Source: Treponema sp.
GTDB lineage: Bacteria > Spirochaetota > Spirochaetia > Treponematales > Breznakiellaceae
Direction: 5' to 3'
Assembly (NCBI GenBank): GCA_031268975.1
Contig: JAIRWM010000176.1
Span: 1-56,123, forward strand
DNA: 56,123 nt
The notes beneath the pieces are model-generated. The model was given only the letters and a program-made list of their open reading frames with translations, did not search any database and was not told the DNA's origin. Position numbers and translations under genes: made by a program. This document shows, one piece after another, positions 49,328 to 56,123 of the stretch; the stretch's first letter is position 1; each line of letters starts with the position of its first letter.

Positions 49328-51829
49328 ATGCGTACTTTCTTTGCGGTAGTCTTGCTGGTTTTCACAGGTATATTTTGCTTTTCCCAGACAGGGGACTGGT
49401 ACAGGGGCAAACCCATAAAAGACGTTGTATTTGAAGGCCTGAAACATGTTAGAAACTCGGATCTTGAAAGTACCATAGAGTCCTTCAGGGGCAGAATTTT
49501 TTCCGACGAGCTTTTTTTGGATCTCCAGAGCAGGGTGTATTCCCTCGACCTTTTTTCGACAATAACTCCCACAGCCATTCCGGCGGATCCCCAGGGAAAC
49601 GAAGTCATTATCCAGTTCAGGGTTGTTGAGTTGCCGGTTATCTCCAGAATCGTCTTTGAGGGCAATTTCGTGGTAAAAAGACGGAAGCTTCTGGAAGCCG
49701 TAGCCCTCAAGATCAACGACGTTGCCAACCCGGTGCTTGTTCAGGCCGACGAACAGGCGGTAAAAAACAAATATACCGAAGAAGGGTTCCCCGACGCCAC
49801 GGTCAGATCGGAGATACAGCGGGCCGACAAAGATACGGTCGCCCTGGTGTTCCACATTACCGAGGGAGAACGGACGACGGTGGCCGCCGTTTATTTTGAA
49901 GGCAATTCCGTCTATTCAAGGAACACACTCAGGGGCCGGCTCTCAATGAAGCCCAAAAGCATTGGAAACGACGGTTCTTTCCAGGATGCCAAGCTGCTGG
50001 CGGACAGGGAAGCCATTACCATGTACTATCGTGACCGGGGATACCTGGACGCCGAAGTTATCGACGTCGTGCAGGAACTGGTCAAGGACGAAAACGGCAA
50101 CAACAGCCTTACCATTACGTACCGGATTTACGAAGGGAGAACGTATACGTTTACCGGCATCAGTTTTGAGGGAAACGATATTTTCAGCGATGAAGATCTT
50201 CAAAAACAGGTGCGATCCAAGACCGGCGATTTGGCAAACGCTTCCCGGGTAGAGGCGGATCTTCAGCGGGTTGCCGATTTATACTTCGAAAACGGCTATA
50301 CATTTAACACCATCAACCGGGAAGAACTGCGCAATCCCGACGAAGGAACAATCGCGTTCAGGGTTTCCATTGTTGAACGCGGCAGGGCCCATATCGAAAA
50401 CATCATTATACGGGGAAACGAAAAAACAAAAGATTTCGTAATTTTACGGGAAATACCGCTTGAGCCGGGAGATGTTTTTTCCAAGACAAAAGTAATGGAG
50501 GGAATAGGAAACCTTTACAACCTCCAGTACTTTTCCGCCGTTATCCCCGACACTCCGCCGGGCAGCGAAGACAGCCTGATGGATTTAGTGATTGTCGTAG
50601 AAGAACAGTCGACAACGGAAGTGCAGTTCGGCGTTACATTTTCAGGCTCTTCCGATCCCGACGACTTCCCCATTTCCGGCATATTGAACCTTGTCGACAG
50701 GAATTTTCTCGGGTACGGGAGCCAGCTTTCCGGCGAGTTAACCGCCTCCCCGGCTACGCAGAGCTTGTCTCTCCTTTACTCACAGAGGTGGCTCAAGGAA
50801 ATTCCCCTTTCCTGGGGAGTCGATTTGACGGTCAGCCACGCAAAACGGAATACGGCAATGAACAACGGTATAACCGGCCCCCGGTTTAACGGCGATGAAG
50901 AGTACGCTTACCCCGACGGTTTTAACAGTTACGATGAATACTATTCGGCAAGTAAAATCCCTCCCGACGAATACCTTATGGAATACGAACAATGGTACGC
51001 GTCGCTGGGGCTTTCCTCAACATACCGCTGGTCCACCCCCCTGGGCGTGGTAAGCGCCGGCGGAGGGGTTCGTGCCGGCATCATCAACAACAGCTTTGAC
51101 GATCTGCTCCGTCCGTTTGACCCGGTAATACGGGAGCGGAACGGAAAATGGACGCCCATAAATTCGCTGTGGACCCTTTTCTCCCTGGACAGGCGGAACC
51201 TTATACACGATCCTTCATCGGGATACTACGCGAGCCAGCGTGTCGGCTTTTACGGAATTTTCCCGATTGAGCGGGAACACTATATCAAATCCGACACAAA
51301 GGCGGAGTTCTTTTTGACCCTTCTCAATATTCCCGTTACCGACAAGTGGAGCTTTAGAACCGTACTTGCCCTTCATTCAGGGCTTTCGTTTATTCTGCCC
51401 CAGCTTGGAATGGACGAGCCGGTAGTGGAAGAAACAAACAAGCTTTCGATAGACGGCATGTTTGTCGGGCGGGGCTGGTATGAAGAACGCATCAATTCCC
51501 GCGGTTACGCGCTGTGGGAAAACTGGGCCGAGCTCCGCATCCCCCTGGTCCCGAACCTGCTTGCTTTTGACTGGTTTTTCGACGCCGATGTGGCGAAAAA
51601 AACACCGGAAGATTTTTTCAATAACGTGACCATGGAAGACTGGCGCTTCAGCCTGGGTGGCGGGCTCCGTTTTACCATACCCCAGTTTCCGTTCAGATTT
51701 CTTGTTGCAAAACGGTTTAAAATTGTAAACGGAAACTTACAGTGGCAGGGAGGAAACATGTTTAAAGATCCAAATGACCCTTCTTCCGGTCTTGATTTTC
51801 TTGTTTCCTTTGCGTTAATTACCCGTTAG
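49328..51829 (+). CDS. bamA: Outer-membrane barrel assembly factor BamA (Omp85)
   Basis: An 833-residue protein with signal peptide (FFAVVLLVFTGIFCFSQ), five POTRA domains (about 25-420, each with the G-N-x-hydrophobic turn, such as VVFEGLKHVRNSDLE, IVFEGNFVVKRRKLLE and IIIRGNEKTKDFVILREI) and a C-terminal barrel (about 430-833). The lock region reads RGWYEERINSRGYALWENWAELRIPL. It folds and inserts outer-membrane proteins and is the treponemal TP0326 counterpart. GAGAGG lies before ATG 49328. It is followed 11 bp later by skp. Confidence 0.95.
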   Translation: MRTFFAVVLLVFTGIFCFSQTGDWYRGKPIKDVVFEGLKHVRNSDLESTIESFRGRIFSDELFLDLQSRVYSLDLFSTITPTAIPADPQGNEVIIQFRVVELPVISRIVFEGNFVVKRRKLLEAVALKINDVANPVLVQADEQAVKNKYTEEGFPDATVRSEIQRADKDTVALVFHITEGERTTVAAVYFEGNSVYSRNTLRGRLSMKPKSIGNDGSFQDAKLLADREAITMYYRDRGYLDAEVIDVVQELVKDENGNNSLTITYRIYEGRTYTFTGISFEGNDIFSDEDLQKQVRSKTGDLANASRVEADLQRVADLYFENGYTFNTINREELRNPDEGTIAFRVSIVERGRAHIENIIIRGNEKTKDFVILREIPLEPGDVFSKTKVMEGIGNLYNLQYFSAVIPDTPPGSEDSLMDLVIVVEEQSTTEVQFGVTFSGSSDPDDFPISGILNLVDRNFLGYGSQLSGELTASPATQSLSLLYSQRWLKEIPLSWGVDLTVSHAKRNTAMNNGITGPRFNGDEEYAYPDGFNSYDEYYSASKIPPDEYLMEYEQWYASLGLSSTYRWSTPLGVVSAGGGVRAGIINNSFDDLLRPFDPVIRERNGKWTPINSLWTLFSLDRRNLIHDPSSGYYASQRVGFYGIFPIEREHYIKSDTKAEFFLTLLNIPVTDKWSFRTVLALHSGLSFILPQLGMDEPVVEETNKLSIDGMFVGRGWYEERINSRGYALWENWAELRIPLVPNLLAFDWFFDADVAKKTPEDFFNNVTMEDWRFSLGGGLRFTIPQFPFRFLVAKRFKIVNGNLQWQGGNMFKDPNDPSSGLDFLVSFALITR

Positions 51830-51840
51830 GAGAGAAATGT

Positions 51841-52368
51841 ATGAAACGCGCGGCAATACTTACGTTATTATCGGCGGGGGCCTTTTTTTCGCTTTCCGCC
51901 CAGCAGATCACCCGTTTCGCGGTGGTTGACCTTGTCAAGGTATATTCTGCCTTTTTCAATGAATCCAGGGCTGTCCGGGAATTCAACGAACGCAGCGCCA
52001 GAATACAGAACGAGATCAACCGGCTTAACCAGGAACTGCAGGAAACTAAAAGCAGCCTGGTCAACGCCCAGGCACGGGGCGACCGTGAACAGGCGCTGCG
52101 TCTGGAAAGCGAAGTCAACAAGAAAACGCGGTTTATTCAGGAATATTACCAGACAAACACAGCGGACCTTGAGGCGCAAAAAGCCCGGCTTACCCAGTCG
52201 GACGCTTTTCTTACCCAGATAAACGACGAAGTGCGGATTCTCGCGGAAACCGAAGGCTACAGTATGGTTATCAACAGACAGGAAAGTTCGGGGATACTCT
52301 GGTACAGTCCCAATGTTGACATAACAAATAAGCTTATCGAACAGCTTCGTTCAAAAGCCGGACGATAG
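51841..52368 (+). CDS. skp: OmpH/Skp family periplasmic chaperone
   Basis: A 175-residue secreted protein. A signal peptide (AAILTLLSAGAFFSLSA) precedes the Skp pattern: VVDLVKVYSAFFNESRAVREFNE, a long coiled coil (RIQNEINRLNQELQETKSSLVNAQARGDREQALRLESEVNKK) and the return strand segment YSMVINRQESSGILWYSPNVDITNKLIEQL. Skp shields unfolded outer-membrane proteins on their way to BamA. AGGAGA precedes ATG 51841. Confidence 0.9.
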   Translation: MKRAAILTLLSAGAFFSLSAQQITRFAVVDLVKVYSAFFNESRAVREFNERSARIQNEINRLNQELQETKSSLVNAQARGDREQALRLESEVNKKTRFIQEYYQTNTADLEAQKARLTQSDAFLTQINDEVRILAETEGYSMVINRQESSGILWYSPNVDITNKLIEQLRSKAGR

Positions 52369-52416
52369 GAGAAGCCGATTTCCGTCGCCAGTCCGCGGGG
52401 CGCCCGTGAGAGCCCC

Positions 52417-55095
52417 ATGCTGGAACAGTACCGGCGCATAAAGCGGGGTCACCGGGACAGTGTACTGTTTTTCCGGCTGGGTGATTTTTACGAAATGTTT
52501 TCCGAAGACGCCCTGGAAGTTTCCGCCCTGCTTAACCTTACCTTGACAAGCCGCAACGGACTGCCCATGTGCGGGGTTCCGTACCATTCGGCAAAATCCT
52601 ACATTGCGCGTCTGCTCAGGCACGGAAAAAAAATAGCGGTCTGCGAACAGCTTTCCGAACCGGGAAAGGGCCTTATAGACAGAAAAGTGGTCGAGGTTAT
52701 CACCCCCGGTACCACAATAGAAGAAGACTACCTTGAACACGGTTCTTCCAACTACCTGGCCGCCCTGACATTTTCGGCCGGATTTTATTCCCTTGCGTAT
52801 ATTGATCTTTCCACCGGGGATTTTTTCGCTACGTCTTTTCCTTCCGTGTGGCAGGCCGGCACCGAACTTGAACGGCTTGACATCAGGGAAATAATCGTAA
52901 GCGAATCGCTGCTGGAAGAAAACAGGGAGCTTGAGGCGGCGCTTGGGGAACGGCAGGGCATTGTTGTCAACCGCTGGGCGGACTGGCTTTTTGATCTTGA
53001 CCGGGGAAGGGAAAAGCTTAAACGTCAGTTCGGTACGGCAAGCCTTAAAGGTTTCGGCCTTGAGGACAATTCCCCGGAAATTCTTTCCTCAGGCGCCCTG
53101 CTGGATTATCTGGACGATACGGCGAAAAGCCTTATCCCCCACGTCCATTCGCTTACCGTTTACCGGGACAGCGAATATATGGGCATGGACGAAGCGACCC
53201 AGAGAAACCTTGAACTTGCCCGGAATTTGCGGGACGGATCGGGACGGTTTACCCTGCTTGAAATTCTCGACGAGACAAAAACCTCAATGGGTTCACGGGA
53301 GCTCAAGCGCCGGCTTCTTCATCCGCTCCGCGATCCCCCCGCCGTAAATCTGCGCCTTGATTTTGTGGAACATCTGTACCGGGATCAAAAAATTCTTGCT
53401 TTTTTCAGGGAAATTCTTTCCAAAACCCCGGATCTGGAACGGCTTTGCTCACGGCTTGCCATGGACAAGGCGCACGGCAAAGACCTTGTTTCACTGAAAA
53501 ACGCGCTGGGCGCTCTGGAAAGAATCGGGGAAATTCTTTCGGCCGCGAAAGGACGTTTTCCGTTTGAGTCCGCCGGGGCGAATTTTCTGGAAGCCGGAAA
53601 TTTTGAGGCGGCGGCGGACATACACCGGCTGCTTGAAAAAGGGATATGTGAAAACCCGTCGGTATTTTTAACCGAAGGAAACCTTATCCGGGACGGTTTT
53701 AGTCCGGAACTTGACCGGCTTAAAACGCTCAAGGATTCAGGGCGGCAGATGCTCGAAGACTATCTTGAAGAAGAACGGACGGCCACGGGAATCGCGAGCC
53801 TCAGGATACGCTACAACAGGCTTATCGGTTACTTCTTCGAAGTGACAAAAGTAAACCTTTCCCGGATACCGTCCCATTTTATCCGCCGCCAGGGACTTGC
53901 TTCCGGGGAACGCTTTTCCACGGAACGCCTTGCCCGGCTTGAATCGGACATTAACGGGGCGTCGGATAAAATAATTGAACTTGAAAAAGAACTGTTCCTG
54001 GATATACGGAAAAAAGCAAAGGCCGAACTTTCGCGTTTTTCCCAGGCGGCAAAACTGCTGGCGGAGCTTGATACCGGCCAGTCCCTTGCCTGGGCCGCCA
54101 CCCGCCGGGGCTGGGTACGGCCCGCGGTTGACGGGGAAAACAGGATTCTTTTAAATGAAGGCCGCCACCCCGTCGTGGAAGCCTATCTTCCGTCGGGGGA
54201 ATTTATTCCCAACGCCCTTGCCCTTGACCATAACGGCGTTACGTTCGCGCTTATTACCGGTCCCAATATGGCGGGCAAGTCAACGTATCTCCGTCAGGCC
54301 GCCCTTATGGTGGTTATGGCCCAGATGGGGAGTTTTGTTCCCGCCAGGGAAGCTTTTGTCGGCATAGTGGACAAAATTTTCTGCCGGGTCGGCGCTTCGG
54401 ATAACCTCGCGCGGGGGGAATCCACGTTCCTTGTGGAAATGAATGAAACCGCCCACATACTGAGAACCGCGACAAAAAAAAGTCTTGTAATAATGGACGA
54501 AGTCGGCAGGGGAACGGGAACCAGCGACGGCCTTGCCATAGCCTGGGCTGTCTGCGAGGAACTGCTTAACCGGATAGGATCGCGGACGCTTTTTGCCACC
54601 CATTATCATGAGTTGTCCCTGCTGTCTCATCCCCGGCTTGTTAATCGTTCAATGGACGTGCTTGAAAAAAACGGCAAAATTGTTTTTTTACGGCGGATCA
54701 AAGACGGCCCCGCCGCGGAATCCTACGGTCTGCATGTGGCGGCTCTGGCCGGCCTGCCGGCGGCGGTGCTTGAACGGGCGGGGGAACTGCTGGTAAAAAT
54801 ACGGCAGAGCGAAACGTCGATTCGGGGCACGCTGCCCGGCGCGGAAAATCCCGAAAAACCGCCGCCGCCTGAAAGTCCGCGCCCCGAAGCCGCACGGCGC
54901 CGCGACTCCCTGCTGGAAGCGCTTTCCGCTCTCGATATAAACGCCATAACTCCCCTGGAAGCCCTGAACGATTTACAGGAACTGAAAAAACTCGCGGAAA
55001 CCGGGAAAGTGCCTTCACCCCGCCCTCCGGCCTCTGCCATTCCAAGGCCGCCGCCCCCAAAGGAAAAAGACTTCTCTCCCGGTTTATTCGACTAA
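52417..55095 (+). CDS. mutS: DNA mismatch repair protein MutS
   Basis: An 892-residue mismatch sensor. Domain I has FFRLGDFYEMF with the mismatch-stacking Phe and Glu. Connector, lever and clamp domains follow, and the ATPase domain has Walker A TGPNMAGKST (about 614), Walker B VIMDEVGRGTGTSDG and LFATHYHELS. The C-terminal ~100 residues form a Pro-rich linker ending SPGLFD, which could be a sliding-clamp contact. ATG 52417 lies within a GC-rich leader with no clear Shine-Dalgarno, and the family usually begins about here (MLEQYRRIK). Same neighbourhood as TP0328. Confidence 0.95.
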   Translation: MLEQYRRIKRGHRDSVLFFRLGDFYEMFSEDALEVSALLNLTLTSRNGLPMCGVPYHSAKSYIARLLRHGKKIAVCEQLSEPGKGLIDRKVVEVITPGTTIEEDYLEHGSSNYLAALTFSAGFYSLAYIDLSTGDFFATSFPSVWQAGTELERLDIREIIVSESLLEENRELEAALGERQGIVVNRWADWLFDLDRGREKLKRQFGTASLKGFGLEDNSPEILSSGALLDYLDDTAKSLIPHVHSLTVYRDSEYMGMDEATQRNLELARNLRDGSGRFTLLEILDETKTSMGSRELKRRLLHPLRDPPAVNLRLDFVEHLYRDQKILAFFREILSKTPDLERLCSRLAMDKAHGKDLVSLKNALGALERIGEILSAAKGRFPFESAGANFLEAGNFEAAADIHRLLEKGICENPSVFLTEGNLIRDGFSPELDRLKTLKDSGRQMLEDYLEEERTATGIASLRIRYNRLIGYFFEVTKVNLSRIPSHFIRRQGLASGERFSTERLARLESDINGASDKIIELEKELFLDIRKKAKAELSRFSQAAKLLAELDTGQSLAWAATRRGWVRPAVDGENRILLNEGRHPVVEAYLPSGEFIPNALALDHNGVTFALITGPNMAGKSTYLRQAALMVVMAQMGSFVPAREAFVGIVDKIFCRVGASDNLARGESTFLVEMNETAHILRTATKKSLVIMDEVGRGTGTSDGLAIAWAVCEELLNRIGSRTLFATHYHELSLLSHPRLVNRSMDVLEKNGKIVFLRRIKDGPAAESYGLHVAALAGLPAAVLERAGELLVKIRQSETSIRGTLPGAENPEKPPPPESPRPEAARRRDSLLEALSALDINAITPLEALNDLQELKKLAETGKVPSPRPPASAIPRPPPPKEKDFSPGLFD

Positions 55096-55121
55096 TTTCA
55101 AAAACGATTCCAAAATCCGGT

Positions 55122-55964
55122 ATGTTTAAAACCGTTCCCGCGTTAAAGCGGCGCGGGCTTTTATCCCATCTAAACAGTATGAAAACCTCACTGTGCTCCC
55201 TCGCAGGAAGCAAGGTTCTGGAATTGTTTTTTCCCCAGGGCTGCGCCTGCTGCGGAAAAAGTCTTTTCCATCCGGCGGAAACCTGGCGCGGGATCTGCTT
55301 TTCCTGTGCGGAGCGGCTCTTTGAGGTTTTTTCCGCAGACGGCATAAAACGCTGCTCCGTATGCGGAAAACCGCTTGTCTCCGAACTGGAACGCTGTATG
55401 GCCTGCCGCCGGGGGCCGGAACACAGTTTCGACAGATTATTTTCCGTTTTTCCGTATCAGGGAGACTACCGGAACGTCCTTGCGGCCTATAAATTCGGCG
55501 CCCGCCGGAACGTGGGCCGGTTTTTGGCCGCCTGCCTCATGAAGGCGGCGTCTTCGCCGTTTTGGGGCGCCTGCCTGCCGGACGGAAGGACGCCGCTCCG
55601 GCAGGGCGGAGGCCCGGTCTGGGTTCCGGTTCCCCCAAGGCCGGGAAAAATACGGAAAGCGGGCTGGGATCAGGTTGACCATTTGGCGAAACTGCTTGAA
55701 AAAAACGGCGAAACCGTCTGCCGCTGCCTGAAACGGCTGCGTTCCGGTACCCAGAAAATTCTTGGCAGGGAAGCGCGGAAGAACAACCTGAGGGGAAAAA
55801 TCCTCGTCCGGAAAGAGTACGCCGGGGGCGGAAAAACTACGCCGCCGGAGGTCTTTCTTTTCGATGACGTTTACACTACCGGTTCCACGATGGACGCGTG
55901 CGCGGCGGCGTTAAAAGCGTCGGGAACCGCAGCCGTATGCGGAATTTGCCTTTTCTACGATTGA
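55122..55964 (+). CDS. comF: ComF family phosphoribosyltransferase-like protein
   Basis: A 280-residue ComF-type protein. An N-terminal zinc ribbon carries several CxxC pairs (CACCGK, CFSCAE, CSVCGK, CMACRR, about 40-95). The phosphoribosyltransferase-like domain has YKFGARRNVGRFLAACL, VWVPVPPRPGKIRKAGWDQVDHLAKLL and the PRPP loop VFLFDDVYTTGSTMDACAAAL. Homologues take part in DNA uptake or in processing of stalled replication DNA. ATG 55122 is used; an ATG at 55179 is also possible because the family normally begins shortly before the LELFFPQGCACCG segment. Confidence 0.87.
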   Translation: MFKTVPALKRRGLLSHLNSMKTSLCSLAGSKVLELFFPQGCACCGKSLFHPAETWRGICFSCAERLFEVFSADGIKRCSVCGKPLVSELERCMACRRGPEHSFDRLFSVFPYQGDYRNVLAAYKFGARRNVGRFLAACLMKAASSPFWGACLPDGRTPLRQGGGPVWVPVPPRPGKIRKAGWDQVDHLAKLLEKNGETVCRCLKRLRSGTQKILGREARKNNLRGKILVRKEYAGGGKTTPPEVFLFDDVYTTGSTMDACAAALKASGTAAVCGICLFYD

Positions 55965-56039
55965 CCGGAAGGACGGCTGCCATGCAGGGCGAGCGCATAT
56001 AAAACATATAAAACAACGTGAAAAGGAGCTATAGTTGGC

Positions 56040-56083
56040 ATGGTTTTCTGGGAGGGGAACCATGGGAAACGAAAGAAAACCAT
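56040..56083 (+). promoter_or_regulatory. Inverted repeat spanning the ribosome-binding site and start of the transposase gene
   Basis: atggttttct (56040-56049) pairs with agaaaaccat (56074-56083) over ten perfect base pairs. The loop contains the Shine-Dalgarno GGGAGGGG (56050-56056) and the ATG (56062). If transcription reads in from outside, this structure would hide the start signals, a device several insertion sequences use to silence impinging transcripts. Confidence 0.55.
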
Positions 56084-56123
56084 TAGCGCCGATAATGACC
56101 TATTTCACGGTCATTCAGGATCC
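56062..56123 (+). CDS. N-terminal fragment of an ISAs1-type transposase, cut by window edge
   Basis: Twenty codons (MGNERKPLAPIMTYFTVIQD) are visible before the window ends. The pattern of a short polar start followed by hydrophobic-x-YFTVIQD matches the beginning of the DDE-transposase-associated domain in ISAs1/H-repeat elements, which continues DPR. GGGAGGGG lies 5 nt before the ATG. The left end of the element is probably between the comF stop (55964) and here, perhaps at cagggcgagcgc (55985). The call rests on a short segment. Confidence 0.5.
   Translation, partial: MGNERKPLAPIMTYFTVIQD

Noticed and set aside
1-56123. tRNA, rRNA or tmRNA genes
   Set aside because: No cloverleaf with a T-loop GGTTCGA-type box or ribosomal RNA sequence was recognised in the intergenic gaps.

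Overview
The window reads as a treponeme chromosome, probably a host-gut or free-living relative such as the termite-gut treponemes. The evidence is a V-type ATPase operon in the spirochaetal order (E, DUF2764, A, B, D, I, K), a tamB-bamA-skp-mutS run that matches the TP0325-TP0328 order known from Treponema pallidum, many lipoproteins with loose spirochaetal lipoboxes, and a beta-helix repeat lipoprotein with GxISGNTA units. Species assignment is inference. Most of the window is GC-rich; the line at 5281-5340 counts 43/60 G+C.

Region by region. 1-2980 is an accessory, repeat-dominated zone. It holds the first codons of a minus-strand gene, an array of fifteen 21-bp palindromic units, a repeat lipoprotein gene that is out of frame at a 13-base homopolymer and also carries an in-frame stop, and a large imperfect inverted repeat (2020-2806) with perfect hairpins and internal repeats. 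2982-10474 is housekeeping DNA: an Hsp20 chaperone behind a candidate RNA thermometer, recO, a deoA-type phosphorylase, recJ with a large insertion, an M23 peptidase, rpsU and a phosphodiester-glycosidase lipoprotein.

10475-18230 is a compositionally distinct, AT-rich island; the line at 11221-11280 counts 16/60 G+C. An IS3-like remnant and direct repeats border it on the left and a truncated dehydrogenase gene on the right. It encodes an M24-family metallohydrolase, an Rbs-type ABC importer with two permeases, and a URO-D/MtaA-like protein. Together these look like an uptake and catabolic cassette of unknown substrate and are the best candidate here for an undescribed pathway.

18261-20848 carries two mutarotase-fold genes and a C-terminal J-domain protein. 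20912-28785 is the V-ATPase operon, whose rotor ring keeps most residues of the Na+ site. 28745-33159 carries ispG, TPR proteins and a UPRT-like protein in overlapping order. 33149-38005 is a giant outer-membrane-type protein, transcribed divergently from a DUF503 gene through a 25-bp palindromic gap. 38320-44758 holds lipoproteins, trmB, ligA and tmk. 44901-55964 is envelope biogenesis (tamB, bamA, skp) followed by mutS and comF. The window ends in the first codons of an ISAs1-type transposase whose ribosome-binding site lies inside an inverted repeat.

No rRNA, tRNA or CRISPR array was recognised. All calls come from reading sequence and translated motifs by eye; no database search was run.
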